The notes under the pieces are model-generated. The model worked only from the letters and a program-made list of their open reading frames with translations, was not told the origin of the DNA and searched no databases. Made by a program: the position numbers and the translations under genes. DNA of 64,000 nt. It comes from JADGHX01 sp037200125. Its GTDB lineage: Bacteria > Pseudomonadota > Gammaproteobacteria > Steroidobacterales > Steroidobacteraceae. Shown here piece after piece: positions 46,740-56,055 of this stretch; position 1 is the stretch's first letter, and each line of letters starts with the position of its first letter. The stretch lies in assembly GCA_037200125.1 (NCBI GenBank), contig JBBCGS010000004.1:248001-312000 (forward strand), written 5' to 3'.

Positions 46740-46976
46740 TCAATCCTTCTTGACAGCGTCCTTCGCAGCGTCCGTCGCGTCCGCGGCAGCGTCGCGCACG
46801 TTGTTCGCGGCGTCTTCGATCTTGTCGCTCGCTGGCTCTTTGCCGCCGTTCTTCGCCGCGTCGATCGTGTGGTCGATCTTCTCGCCCACGCGTTCCGCCG
46901 GCCCCTGCTTCTCGCACGCGGCGAGGCTCAGGATCGACAGGGCGGCGAGCGCGGCAAACGTAATCTTGTGTTTCAT
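46740..46976 (-). CDS. Small Ala/Asp-rich lipoprotein (78 aa)
   Basis: The signal sequence ends in the lipobox LAAC (residues 18-21). The mature 58 residues are an amphipathic, charged helix with repeats of the type DAAxxAxDA (AADATDAAKDAVKKD), similar in style to other short envelope-stress lipoproteins. No domain is identifiable. It is isolated, with a hairpin on its 3' side. Confidence 0.72.
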   Translation of the reverse strand: MKHKITFAALAALSILSLAACEKQGPAERVGEKIDHTIDAAKNGGKEPASDKIEDAANNVRDAAADATDAAKDAVKKD

Positions 46977-47090
46977 GATGCTTCCCTCCGGATTGCGGGG
47001 AGCATGATGACTGAACGACCTTGGACTGGGGGTCGGCCGCAGCCGGCACTCGACGTAGGACAGCGCTTACAGCGCTGAAAGCCGCCCGAC

Positions 47091-47615
47091 TCAGGCGCGA
47101 TGGGACGCGCGACCCGGCATTTCCTCAGGCGAGGGCAGCTGCTGGTCCGCGACGGGCCGCCACTCGACGGGCTCCCAATTGGGCGGCAGCGGACTGTTCG
47201 TGGTGGCGTTCAGCCACACGATCGGCCCCGTGTCGCCGTGATTCACGCGCATGACGTTGAGAATGATCGCGCGCTGAGTGCCCAGCGAGAGGCGCGCTTG
47301 GACGGTGCGAAGCAGTGGCGGCAGTTCCTGCGAGACCAGAGTCCAGGGCGAGCTGCGCGCCTGGCGCATCTCGTCCCACACGGTCTGGCATTGCAGGTGA
47401 AAGCGAATGACCGGCTGCGAGGAATCGCCCTCGTACTCGAGCTCCATCTCCGGCTCGGTGTCGAGAATAGGCTTGTCGCAGAGGCTGCAGGTCTGCCCTG
47501 TACCGCGACCGCCCCAAATGCGCGACGGTTTGGTTTTTGGCAGCCGCGCCTGCTCAATGCGCTCACGGGCGGCATCCCGTAGCGCGTCTCGACCCTGTTG
47601 CGATGGGTCGCCCAT
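47091..47615 (-). CDS. Protein with a Cys-x2-Cys / His-x3-Cys zinc-knuckle-like motif
   Basis: About 174 residues. CSLCDKPI and, 30 residues later, RFHLQCQTVW supply CxxC and HxxC ligands for one zinc. The rest includes an acidic strand (PEMELEYEGDSSQP) and a Pro-rich C-terminus. It has no signal peptide or helicase-like feature. The ATG at 47615 is preferred over a TTG three codons upstream because GGGGAA is 9 bases before it. I do not recognise the family; a small metal-binding regulatory protein is possible. Confidence 0.6.
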   Translation of the reverse strand: MGDPSQQGRDALRDAARERIEQARLPKTKPSRIWGGRGTGQTCSLCDKPILDTEPEMELEYEGDSSQPVIRFHLQCQTVWDEMRQARSSPWTLVSQELPPLLRTVQARLSLGTQRAIILNVMRVNHGDTGPIVWLNATTNSPLPPNWEPVEWRPVADQQLPSPEEMPGRASHRA

Positions 47616-47809
47616 ATGAACCAATTCCCCGGAAGGCGACGAGATTCACTATGCGCGCGCGGCGTGGCTCAAGTCCAGCCTCGATCCGGCGCCCGTCACA
47701 AAAAATTTTCTGTGTCGCTGGCACGCGGGCACTCGAACGGTGCGAGACCCGCGTGAATGATTCACAACTGGGAAATGATTCAAATCAATCTGCTTTGAAT
47801 TGTCTCGAA

Positions 47810-50485
47810 TTAGCGACCCGAATCGATCTTGTCCGCCAGCGACCCGCGGCTCGTCCGGCGGTACAAACCGGCGAGCGCGCTCGCCGTCGCGCGCGTGCGC
47901 GGATCGGCGAGACCGTACGCCGAGCTGAGTTTGTCGTAGCTCGCGGCGAGCAGCGGTTCGGCTTGCGCGTCTTCGCCTCGCTTCGCGAGGATCTGTCCTT
48001 CGATGGCGCGCACGTTGGCAAGCTGCGGATGATCCGCCGGCACCGTGTCTTGCCAGATCTTGAGCGCGCGTGTGGCCGCCGTCGCCGCTTCGTCGAGCCG
48101 CCCGAGCTCGATCAGCGTGCGCGCAAGGCCTGCCTGCGCGGCTGCGACGTACTGGTGATCCGGCGCCAACGTAGCGGCGTAGATCTTCAGCGCTTCACGG
48201 AATTCTTTTTCAGCTTCCGCGTACTGGCCCTTCATATGCAGCAAATTCGCCAGATTCACGTGGTCGTAGCCCACTGCGCTGTGCGCCGTGCCACGCACTT
48301 CGACGTCCGTCTTCAGTACCTGGCGCAACACGTCTTCGGCGGCCGTGAGATCCCCTGCGGCCTGCAAGAAGCGGCCATAGTTGCCGAGCGCGTCGAGCGT
48401 GTCGGGGTGTTTCTCGCCGAGCACGCGGCGTAGCAGTGAGGTGGATTCTTCGAACAGCGGGCGCGCTTCATCGAATGCGCCTCGGCTCTGGAGAATCGTG
48501 GCGAGGTTGTGCGCCTGATACGCCACCTGCGGGTGATCGCTCGTGAGCGCGGCGCGATCGATTGCGAGCGCGCGCCGGTAGAGATCCTCGGCCCCGCGCA
48601 CGTCGCCGTGGCGCTCGATGACCTGGGCGAGCTCGTTCATGACGGACGACACGCGTGTCGACTTCTCGCCGTCGAGCTCCGTGAACAGGCTCAGGCTCTC
48701 CCGCAGCGTCTTTTCCGCGGCCTTGAACTCGCCCCGCTCCTTCAGGAGCTGGCCGAGCTCTTCGAGCGACTGCGCCACCGCGGCATGGCGCCGGCCGTGC
48801 AGGCGCTCGTTCATGGCGAGCGCGTCGTGGAAGTGTTTGGCTGCGGTTTCCATCCGCCCGGCCGCCTGCTCGAGCTTGCCGAGCGCGGCGAAATTGGAAG
48901 CCTTCGACTCGTGGTCGCCGGTAAAGAGTTGCTCACGCATGACTAGTGCCTTCTCCAGTTGGGGGCGCGCGTCGGCGATGAGTCCGAGACTCAGGTACAC
49001 GCGGCCGATGGTTTCCATGAGGTTTGCCTGGGTCTCGGGCGCATCCTTCAGGTCTTGCTGGATGCGCAGCGCGCCGCGGCCCAGAATCTCGCGCGCGGTG
49101 ACGTCCTTGCCCTGCGCCTCGGTCGGGTCGGCCACCTCGAACAGGCCGGCGAGGAATCGCGCGGTTTCGTCGGAGCGACGCTTTTCCTGCTCGGCGATGG
49201 CGCGTTGCTGGTCGAGGCGGTGTGCCTGCAGCGTCATCGCCGTCGCGACGCCCGCGAGCAGCACGACGAGCGCTGTGGATGCGGCCACGACGACCGAATG
49301 CCGACGCACGAATTTGCTGGAGCGATAGCGCCACGTGTCGCGACGAGCGATCACGGGCTGGCCGACTTCGAAGCGACGCAGATCCGCCGCGAGCTCGTCC
49401 GCCGAGGTGTAACGGCGCTCGGGCTCCTTACGCATCGCCTTCATCACGATGTTGTCGAGGTCGCCCGCCAGATCCCGGCGCAGCCGCTGCGGCGTCGTGC
49501 TGCGGCAGTCGGCTGCCTCGTCGATGCGCGGCCCGTCGATCGCGGACATCGCGCGCCGGTTCATCGTGGAGCTGGGCAGAGGCGGCGTCTGGTTGCAGAT
49601 GATCCGCTCCATCTCCGACAGCCGCGCGTCGCGCATGTCGAACGGGCGCCGGCCGGTGAGCAGCTCATAGAGCAGCACGCCGAGGAGGTACACGTCGGTC
49701 GCCGTGGTGATGAGCTCGCCCTTCACCTGCTCGGGGCTTGCGTGCCCCGGCGTGAAGAGCCGCACGTCCGCCTGGGTGAGCGCAAGAGTGTGCGTGGATT
49801 CGCGCACCTCGATGAGCTTGGCGATGCCGAAGTCGAGCAGCTTCAGCGTCCGGTCGCGCGTAACGAGAATGTTCGACGGCTTCAGATCGCGATGGACGAC
49901 GAGGTTCTGGTGGGCCGCATGCACCGCCGCGCAGACGCCGCGGAAGAGGGCCAGGCGCTCCTTCAGCGCAAGGCGATGCCGGTCGCAGAAGACATCGATG
50001 CGCTCGCCATCCACGAACTCCATGACGAGATACGGGATGCCATCGGCGGTGGTGCCGCCATCGAGCAGGCGCGCGATGTTGCGATGGTTGAGCCGCGCAA
50101 GAATCTGCCGTTCCGAGCGCAAGCGGTTGTGATCCGCGCGGCTCACGAGGCCGGGGCGCACGAGCTTCACCGCGACCTGGTGGCTGTATTCGCCGATGCG
50201 CTCGGCGAGATACACGTCGCTCATGCCGCCGCCGCCGAGTCTGCGGCGCAGCTTCCACGAGCCGAGCACCTGGCCCGAGCGGTCTACTTCCCAGAACGAC
50301 TCTTCGTTCTCGGCTTGCTCCCGCTGGCCGCTGGCGCGCGTGATGTTGTGCGCGTGCATGACGCGGTCGAACGCGTCCGCGTCATTGGCGCAGGCGGACT
50401 TGATGTACGCGAAACGCTCGCGCGGACCAAGGCCCCCTGCGCGTGCGACGATGCGGGCGATCTCCGCCTCGTCGAGCTTCGCCAT
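47810..50485 (-). CDS. Membrane Ser/Thr protein kinase with C-terminal TPRs
   Basis: An 891-residue protein. The kinase domain (about 75-345) has the Gly loop LGGGGMSDVYLAE, VAVKLV lysine, catalytic VVHRDLKPSNI, metal-binding LLDFGIAK and, in the place of APE, GHASPEQV. One membrane segment lies near 390-415 (VVVAASTALVVLLAGVATAM). The extracytoplasmic part (about 470-885) is a set of nephrocystin-type TPRs (for example ALGNYGRFLQAAGDLTAAED). This layout is common in bacterial Hanks kinases that sense envelope ligands. AGGGGAA lies 6 bases before the ATG. The 265-base region upstream carries its promoter; no phosphatase or sigma gene is adjacent. Confidence 0.92.
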   Translation of the reverse strand: MAKLDEAEIARIVARAGGLGPRERFAYIKSACANDADAFDRVMHAHNITRASGQREQAENEESFWEVDRSGQVLGSWKLRRRLGGGGMSDVYLAERIGEYSHQVAVKLVRPGLVSRADHNRLRSERQILARLNHRNIARLLDGGTTADGIPYLVMEFVDGERIDVFCDRHRLALKERLALFRGVCAAVHAAHQNLVVHRDLKPSNILVTRDRTLKLLDFGIAKLIEVRESTHTLALTQADVRLFTPGHASPEQVKGELITTATDVYLLGVLLYELLTGRRPFDMRDARLSEMERIICNQTPPLPSSTMNRRAMSAIDGPRIDEAADCRSTTPQRLRRDLAGDLDNIVMKAMRKEPERRYTSADELAADLRRFEVGQPVIARRDTWRYRSSKFVRRHSVVVAASTALVVLLAGVATAMTLQAHRLDQQRAIAEQEKRRSDETARFLAGLFEVADPTEAQGKDVTAREILGRGALRIQQDLKDAPETQANLMETIGRVYLSLGLIADARPQLEKALVMREQLFTGDHESKASNFAALGKLEQAAGRMETAAKHFHDALAMNERLHGRRHAAVAQSLEELGQLLKERGEFKAAEKTLRESLSLFTELDGEKSTRVSSVMNELAQVIERHGDVRGAEDLYRRALAIDRAALTSDHPQVAYQAHNLATILQSRGAFDEARPLFEESTSLLRRVLGEKHPDTLDALGNYGRFLQAAGDLTAAEDVLRQVLKTDVEVRGTAHSAVGYDHVNLANLLHMKGQYAEAEKEFREALKIYAATLAPDHQYVAAAQAGLARTLIELGRLDEAATAATRALKIWQDTVPADHPQLANVRAIEGQILAKRGEDAQAEPLLAASYDKLSSAYGLADPRTRATASALAGLYRRTSRGSLADKIDSGR

Positions 50486-50753
50486 GGATTTCCCCTTGGA
50501 CTCGAAGCCGGATTACTGGGGCGGCTTGTTGATCGATGCGAAGGTGGTGGAGCCACCCGCGTTGCTGCCGTTTGTCATGTCGACCCCCAAAAAAACTACG
50601 ACCTTCACTTCAAACCCGGTCGTGAGCGGGGACTATATGTCAGCCAACGGAATTTGGGGGAGCCGAAAAGGCTTGCGGCAACCTTTCCAGGGCGGTTGCG
50701 AGCTCATCCGCGTGGCGAGGGGCGGCGCCAGCGGCGCCGCCCTCAGCACGTCT

Positions 50754-52418
50754 TCAGGCGCCGGTCGTTTTCGGCGGCGGCATCTGCCACTCGGGGACCC
50801 ACCAGCCGTGGATCTGGGGGGCGGCGCGCATGGGCAGTTTCACGGTGGCGATCGGCCCTGCCTCCGGTCGTTCGGCATCGAGAATCACCAGATCGGCCCT
50901 GCCACCTTCCAGGGTGTGCGTGGCGACACCCATGAGGTAACCGACCCCTTCCGGCGCATCTTTGCTCTTGGGCGCGAATACGGCCTCGGCTAGCTGCACG
51001 CCGTCGCCGGCCTTGTAGACGGTCGCCTTACGGGTCTGCTGGTCGAAGCGCGCCCAGCAGGAAGCCGGTCGCTTGGACGGGTCGGTCGGATCCGGATCCG
51101 GGCACGGCAACCAGCCATAGCGGTAGTGCATGGTGTTGTAGCGATCGTCCTGGCGCGGGAGCGCGCCGAGGTGATTGGGGTACAGCACCTCCATCTTGTA
51201 GTCCTTCACCGTCTTCTTCGAGACATCGACGGAGACCCGCGTAATGCGGCTCGAGCCCTTCACGGGATCCCAGCGCTGGCCGTCGCGCATCGGCATGAAC
51301 GGGAACGGGTTGTAGCCTGACATTTCGCAGTCGTAGAACACCTTGTCGCCGTCGCTCCAGGCGCCCATCACGTGCGTGGAGCAACGCTCCGGCCCCTGGA
51401 ACCAGCGGATGTCCTTGCCATCGCCGCCCCGGCGCATGACGCCGAAGTACGTGGGCTTGCTCGAGTCCCACGACCAGTGGATGCCGCCGGCCGCGATCTG
51501 CTTCTCATCGAACGCGAGCGGCGCGATGTAGAACACGATGTGTTTCTGGGTGACCGCGAAGTCGTGGATCATTCCGACGTAGGGCACCTTGATCCACGCC
51601 TGCCACACCATCTTGCCCTGGGGTGTGATCTGGAAAACGTTCACGTCGTCGGTGGCGAAACCCTTCGCTTCGTAGCCGAACGCGACGATGTCGCCGGTCT
51701 CCGAGTCGATCTTCGGATGCGCGGTGAAGGTCTTGCTCTGTAGCTGCCCATCGAACGTGTAGACGGGATCGAGCGTCTCGAGCGTGTTGAGATCCATCGC
51801 CACCGGCGGGCTGTCTTCCTTGAACGCCAGCAGCATGTTCTTGTAGTTCATGATGTGCGTGTTGGCGGTGCTGCGGCTCAGCCCCTTCACGCTCGGATCA
51901 TCCTGATAGATGTTCCGGTACATCGGGAACAGGAGGCGATGCGCCTTCTCCTGCGCGAGGTAGCGCTGGTTGCGCGCAAAGCGGCTGCGGTAGTGCACGC
52001 GGCCGTCCTTGATGCGGAACATGCTGATGTGGCCTTCGCCATCGAACGGAATGTTGCCGGGGCGCAAGGGGTACTGCGGATCGGGGCCGGTGCGATAGAA
52101 CGCGCCTTCGAGATCGGCGGGGATCTTGCCGTCGATTTCCACGTCGGCCACGTCGGCTTCCACGCGGAAGAGTTGCGGGCCACCGGCCCGTACGCCGCGA
52201 TCGAGGCCGCTGCCTGCGGGCGGCGCCGAAGCGGGCGGTGACGGCGTGGGCCGCTGCTGGCTGGGCAGAGTGTTCTGCGCAGTTGCGGGCATCACAGCCG
52301 CGGCGCCGGCGCCTGCGGCCACGCCCAGCGCGGCACCCATGAAGTTACGGCGGCCGGCGGACCGGCGATCCATGTGGGACTCGCGGCCGGAAGCCGCCTT
52401 GTCTTTGCTGCTGCTCAT
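50754..52418 (-). CDS. Tat-exported carotenoid cleavage oxygenase (RPE65 family)
   Basis: A 554-residue protein with a twin-arginine leader (GRRNFMGAALGVAAGAG). The family iron ligands, four His, are visible in FTAHPKID, GMIHDFAV, CSTHVMGAW and QIHGWWVPEW, and PGNIPFDGEGHISMFRI is the conserved early strand. Members cleave the double bonds of carotenoids or of stilbene-type aromatics with O2; the substrate here is not determinable. The ATG at 52418 has AGGGG 8 bases before it; an upstream start at 52463 lacks one. It is divergent from the TPR-protein gene over 243 bases. Confidence 0.92.
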   Translation of the reverse strand: MSSSKDKAASGRESHMDRRSAGRRNFMGAALGVAAGAGAAAVMPATAQNTLPSQQRPTPSPPASAPPAGSGLDRGVRAGGPQLFRVEADVADVEIDGKIPADLEGAFYRTGPDPQYPLRPGNIPFDGEGHISMFRIKDGRVHYRSRFARNQRYLAQEKAHRLLFPMYRNIYQDDPSVKGLSRSTANTHIMNYKNMLLAFKEDSPPVAMDLNTLETLDPVYTFDGQLQSKTFTAHPKIDSETGDIVAFGYEAKGFATDDVNVFQITPQGKMVWQAWIKVPYVGMIHDFAVTQKHIVFYIAPLAFDEKQIAAGGIHWSWDSSKPTYFGVMRRGGDGKDIRWFQGPERCSTHVMGAWSDGDKVFYDCEMSGYNPFPFMPMRDGQRWDPVKGSSRITRVSVDVSKKTVKDYKMEVLYPNHLGALPRQDDRYNTMHYRYGWLPCPDPDPTDPSKRPASCWARFDQQTRKATVYKAGDGVQLAEAVFAPKSKDAPEGVGYLMGVATHTLEGGRADLVILDAERPEAGPIATVKLPMRAAPQIHGWWVPEWQMPPPKTTGA

Positions 52419-52661
52419 CTTTGAAACCCCTCGCGATTTCGCGTGGCCGGGGAGCGGACGCACGGCCGGTAAACGCCTGCGGCGGCACGTGGTGTTGGAT
52501 GATCCCGAGCGTTGACGCGTGTTGGAAACACTAGCAGATGGCGTGCGGGGCCGGCACCGTACATTGGCCTGCCGTCCCGTAGAATTGCGTCTTCATCCAC
52601 ATTTTGGGTTCTTTTGTGCCCGCGGCGACGATTTCGAGGCTGCGAGGGCGAGGTTATACGG

Positions 52662-53318
52662 ATGCGTAGCTCGAGGTTGAAAGTGGTGGCGCTGGTGGTT
52701 GCGCAGTTCGTGGGTCTGGCGCTGGTGTCGACGCCCGGTTGGGCGGTGTTCGACGAGCAGAAGAAGGCCGCTGAGCAGAACGAGGCGCCGGCCTCCCCCG
52801 AGGCAAAGGCGGCCCTCGACGCGGGTCTCGCCGCTGTGAAAGAGGCGGACGCGGCGGCGGAGGGCGCGTCGGGGAAACTGCCGCCCGCCGCGAAACAGGC
52901 GTATGCGAAAGCGCGCGAGAGTTTCAGCGCGGCGACGAAGGCGGATCCCCATCTCGCGCAGGCCTGGAACGGTGTCGGCTATTCGAGCCGCAAGCTCGGG
53001 GACTACAAGGCCGCGCTCGCCGCGTACGACAAGGCGATCGAGCTACGCATGGGATATCCGGAAGCGACGGAGTATCGCGGGGAAGCCTACCTCGCCCTCA
53101 ATCGCACGGAGGACGCGAAGCAGGCGTATCTCGATCTGTTCGCGGTCAACCGAGAGCTTGCGGGCAAGCTGCTCGAATCGATGAAGAAGTGGACCGCGTC
53201 GCGCGGCAAGAACAAGGACGACGTCGAGGATCTCAACGACTTCATCAAGGAACGCACACAGATCGCCGCGCAGACTGCGGCACTCACTCGCGAGGCCACG
53301 ACGCAGGGCTGGAACTAG
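52662..53318 (+). CDS. Exported TPR protein (218 aa)
   Basis: A signal peptide (VVALVVAQFVGLALVSTPGWA) precedes a charged spacer and two to three TPR units, best seen in AQAWNGVGYSSRKLGDYKAA and ATEYRGEAYLALNRTEDAK. The C-terminus is a helical, Lys/Asp-rich segment. The ATG at 52662 is chosen because it opens the signal peptide. It diverges from the carotenoid oxygenase gene. Role unknown; TPRs usually mediate protein contacts. Confidence 0.8.
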   Translation: MRSSRLKVVALVVAQFVGLALVSTPGWAVFDEQKKAAEQNEAPASPEAKAALDAGLAAVKEADAAAEGASGKLPPAAKQAYAKARESFSAATKADPHLAQAWNGVGYSSRKLGDYKAALAAYDKAIELRMGYPEATEYRGEAYLALNRTEDAKQAYLDLFAVNRELAGKLLESMKKWTASRGKNKDDVEDLNDFIKERTQIAAQTAALTREATTQGWN

Positions 53319-53362
53319 GAAGGCTGTCTGAGCCAACGCGAGTCGCTCAGGGGCGCCCCAGG

Positions 53363-54316
53363 TCAGCCCGGCAGCAGCGTGTTGATGAACGGCACGCTGA
53401 GGAGCGAGATGACGAGGCCGGCACCGAGCGCGGCATTCGCCACTTCGGTTTCGAGGTTGTACTGCTGGCAGAGGATCGGCACGGACGCCATCGGCGCCAT
53501 GCCGGCCTGAAGCACGGCCACCGCAAGCACCAGGCCTTTCGCACCGGCCACCATCCCGAGCGCGAAGATGAGCGCCGGCGCGATCGCCAGCTTCCACCCC
53601 AGCGCTAAGCTCGCCGCGCCGAGACGGTCGCGGCTCATGCGCAGCTTGAAATTGAGGCCGATGGAAAAGAGCGCGACCGGCGTCAGCGTCGCGCCAATGC
53701 GGGCCACGAAGCTTTCGGCAATGGGGCGCCAGCCGTCTGTGTGTCCGGCATCCTGCCCGGCATCGCCCGGATGCCAGCCGCCGAAAGCGCCGATGATCAC
53801 GCCAGCCACCAGTGCGAGGAACGGCGGGAACAGCAGGACTCTTCGAATGATCACGCGCGGTTGCGGCTTGCCGCCGCCGTAGATCGCCGCAATCGTGATG
53901 CCGCCAACGGCGAGCGCGATGGAGCAGCCGAGCTGGTCGGAGAGGGCGGCGAACGGCAGCGCCTCCTTGTGCCTCAGCATTTCAATCAGCGGGAAACCGA
54001 CGAGCGCCGTATTGCCTAGCCCCGCTGCGAGCGCCGCCGCGCCGATGCGCGCGTTCGACCAGCCCAGCGCGCGGCCCATCAGCGCCGCGAAGGCCCAGCC
54101 GCCGAGGAATACGAGCCACATCGCGACCGGCATGAACCACAGGTGCGTGTCCATCTTTACGCTGGGGATGAGATCCAGCACCAGCGCCGGCAGCGCGATG
54201 TTGAGGACCCACCAGTTGAGCCGGGGCGCAAGATCAGGAGGCGCCTTGCCGAGCCTGGCCACGATCCACCCGAGCGCGAGACAGCCCAGCAACAGGACGA
54301 GCGATTCGATTTTCAA
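53363..54316 (-). CDS. AEC (auxin efflux carrier) family transporter
   Basis: A membrane protein of about 317 residues with ten hydrophobic helices arranged as two bundles of five, as in AEC permeases: LNWWVLNIALPALVLDLI, ALAAGLGNTALVGFPLIEML and the C-terminal AVLQAGMAPMASVPILCQQY with VANAALGAGLVISLLSVPFI. Substrates of bacterial members are organic acids or malonate. A TTG at 54316 is taken as start because the first helix follows at once; a TTG at 54367 is possible. It diverges from the VOC gene. Confidence 0.87.
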   Translation of the reverse strand: MKIESLVLLLGCLALGWIVARLGKAPPDLAPRLNWWVLNIALPALVLDLIPSVKMDTHLWFMPVAMWLVFLGGWAFAALMGRALGWSNARIGAAALAAGLGNTALVGFPLIEMLRHKEALPFAALSDQLGCSIALAVGGITIAAIYGGGKPQPRVIIRRVLLFPPFLALVAGVIIGAFGGWHPGDAGQDAGHTDGWRPIAESFVARIGATLTPVALFSIGLNFKLRMSRDRLGAASLALGWKLAIAPALIFALGMVAGAKGLVLAVAVLQAGMAPMASVPILCQQYNLETEVANAALGAGLVISLLSVPFINTLLPG

Positions 54317-54471
54317 CGGACTTGGGGCCTCTTGCGTGCGGGTGCGAACGGCGGTGCGGGCTGCCAATCGCGACGCGCGAGGGTACCCTTGTCGCCCTCG
54401 AGCCGAAAGGTTCGCCTGCTGGCGCGTGCGATCAGCGCACGTGCCAGCCCGATGTCACCACGAGGCCTTCC

Positions 54472-54888
54472 ATGCCGCTGACGAAAATGGAGCACTACCT
54501 CGTGCTCACGAAGAACATCGACACCACGCGTGATTTCTATTGCCGCGTGCTCGGGCTGCGGGATGGCTTCCGGCCGCCGCTCGGCTTTCCCGGCTACTGG
54601 CTGTATCTCGGTGAGACGCCGTGCCTCCACATCGCCGAGTGGGAGACGTACACCGCGCACTCGAGCTCGCGCGGCATCCCGGTTTCGACACCGGCGGAGG
54701 GTACCGGTGCGTTCGATCACATCGCCTTCGTCGCCAGCGACTACGATGATTTCCTCGCCAACCTCGCGCGCAACGGTGTCGAGCCTTATCGCAACATCGC
54801 GAACCCGAACGGCCTGCGCCAGGTGTTCCTGCTCGATCCCAACGGGATCAAGATCGAGGTGAACATCTGGGAGAAGAGCGTCAGCTGA
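54472..54888 (+). CDS. VOC family (glyoxalase/dioxygenase-like) protein
   Basis: A 138-residue single-domain protein with two beta-alpha-beta-beta-beta modules: KMEHYLVLTKNIDTTRDFYC, LHIAEWETYTAH, then FDHIAFVASDYDDFLANL and FLLDPNGIKIEVN. His of EHYLV, His of FDHIAF and Glu of IKIEVN are the likely metal ligands. VOC proteins include glyoxalase I, dioxygenases and resistance proteins, so the reaction is open. The ATG at 54472 follows GAGG. It is the last normal gene before the accessory scar at 54.9-56.1 kb. Confidence 0.87.
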   Translation: MPLTKMEHYLVLTKNIDTTRDFYCRVLGLRDGFRPPLGFPGYWLYLGETPCLHIAEWETYTAHSSSRGIPVSTPAEGTGAFDHIAFVASDYDDFLANLARNGVEPYRNIANPNGLRQVFLLDPNGIKIEVNIWEKSVS

Positions 54889-55052
54889 TCACCGACGCCG
54901 GCGCTCGTTTTCGAGGCGTGTCCTTTTAGCGCGCCTTCAGGTTGCGCCGACCAGCGTGCACCGCTCGTTGAAGAGAGCTTCACGCTTTCTGCGCGACTCC
55001 GGACAATTGAGTGCGGCGACCTGCTGCCAACTGCCTCGCTCGGCCCCTTCGA

Positions 55053-55283
55053 TCACGAGCTCTCACCCGGATCTGCCGTGAACCCTATAGACCTCTTCTT
55101 CGGAGACGGGGTAACCATCAGCGCTCGAATGGCCTCGTAGACTTCCTCGAGCTGATTCTGCGTTTTCAGATCAAGTGCGAGCAGCGACCGTTCGAGGCGC
55201 GCCAGCTTCTGCGAGAGATCCTTGTTCGAGGCGAGCAGTTCGCGCAGCTTCACGAAGGCTCGCACTACGTAGACGCAGGTCAT
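55053..55283 (-). pseudogene. ORF6N-domain protein, C-terminal fragment
   Basis: A 76-residue fragment matching the end of phage-type ORF6N/KilA-N proteins: VRAFVKLRELLASNKDLSQK, then a coiled helix and EAIRALMVTPSPKKRSIGF. The DNA-binding N-terminal two thirds are missing; upstream sequence up to 55405 has no matching frame. These proteins are typical of phages and mobile islands, so this is a trace of a former mobile element. It lies just downstream of the broken Dcd module. Confidence 0.65.
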
Positions 55284-55405
55284 AGCCGATGCGCCGAGAT
55301 GCGTTTCGCATCAACCTGCTAGAGGAGTCGCGCGGAGCGCGCACTAGCTAAGCAAGCGTCTGGACCGCCGGGCGCCTCCTCGCGGATTCGAGCGGATGGT
55401 TCTGG

Positions 55406-55663
55406 TTAGCGAACGCATCGCGGACTGGGCTGGTCGAAGTCGTTTCGCGGAGGCAGGTCCATGGTCCTCCAGAACGTGCCGAGCTGACCGAGGCCGGCAT
55501 GCGGAGCGAATTTGATTCCGCAGGGTGCCTGAAGCTTGGTGAATCGGCTGCCAAGTCGCAGATCGACCGATGCCGAACGCCACTGTTCGTCCTCCAACGG
55601 AGGCTCGAATCGAATGGCGCCTGCTTCGACTTGTGCGCGAATTTCCGGCTGGGCGAGAACCAT
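55406..55663 (-). pseudogene. dCTP-deaminase-like gene, N-terminal fragment
   Basis: An 85-residue open frame starting VLAQPEIRAQVEAGAIRFEP and containing SASVDLRLGSRFTK, the first strands of the Dcd/dUTPase fold. The active-site segments (GKSSxAR and LELYN in the intact copy at 12.6 kb) are absent: the frame ends after a short unrelated tail, and the space up to 55284 shows no continuation. It overlaps the preceding gene by one base (TAATG), the same coupling as in the intact module. Judged a truncated relic. Confidence 0.65.
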
Positions 55664-55947
55664 TACGCCACCATTGCCGCCAGGCCACGCCGCGGAACGT
55701 GCGCAAGCCCGGATGTTCTGAAGAACGAGCCGAAGAGGTGCACCTTCACCGCCTCTTTCGACGCATCCAGCACGATCGCTCTCAGTAATCCGCGCTCGCC
55801 GTTGTCGGTGTGAAGGTCCGCCTGATCCGCGAACCCTGTGAGCGGGCCATCGGCCGCGTTCACGAGGATGAAGCGCTCATGAGGAAAGGGGCCGGGCTGT
55901 ATCGAGCAAGGTACGCCGATGATCTCGCCGTTGTTGATGTTCATCAT
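55663..55947 (-). CDS. Small beta-rich protein coupled to Dcd fragment (second copy)
   Basis: A 94-residue protein with VPCSIQPGPFPHERFILV, then GFADQADLHTDNGERGLLRA, then AVKVHLFGSFFRTSGLAHVP. The order of conserved elements (Gly-x-Phe-x-x-Glu, a middle strand, Val-Arg/Lys-Val, a Leu-Pro/Leu-Phe strand and a final Val-Pro/Val-Glu) resembles the 84-residue protein at 12.3 kb, and both precede a Dcd-like gene. GAAGGAG lies 4 bases before the ATG pair, a strong ribosome-binding site. Still open even though its partner is truncated. Function unknown. Confidence 0.65.
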   Translation of the reverse strand: MMNINNGEIIGVPCSIQPGPFPHERFILVNAADGPLTGFADQADLHTDNGERGLLRAIVLDASKEAVKVHLFGSFFRTSGLAHVPRRGLAAMVA

Positions 55948-56041
55948 TTCACTCCTTCGATCTGATTTCGGGCTCGCCTGTCGCGAGTGGGGCGGTGCGA
56001 AATCTGAACGAGGCGCGAGTGGTTGTCTACATCAATTTCGA

Positions 56042-56055
56042 TACGAAATTTCGTA
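56042..56055. promoter_or_regulatory. Perfect 14-bp palindrome upstream of the broken Dcd module
   Basis: TACGAAATTTCGTA (56042-56055) is its own reverse complement and stands in AT-rich sequence 95 bases before the small-protein start at 55947, with CGAAATTGA repeated just beyond it. It fits an operator for a dimeric repressor; no regulator gene is adjacent. No similar site was seen before the intact module at 12.3 kb. Confidence 0.45.

Noticed and set aside
53328..53350. CTGAGC...GCTCAG hairpin as terminator between the TPR and AEC genes
   Set aside because: The stem is only 6 bp with an 11-base loop and no T-run, within what GC-rich DNA gives by chance.
54313..54720. 135-codon frame antisense to the VOC gene
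   Set aside because: It is a reverse-strand shadow of a well-supported VOC protein and lacks any domain pattern.
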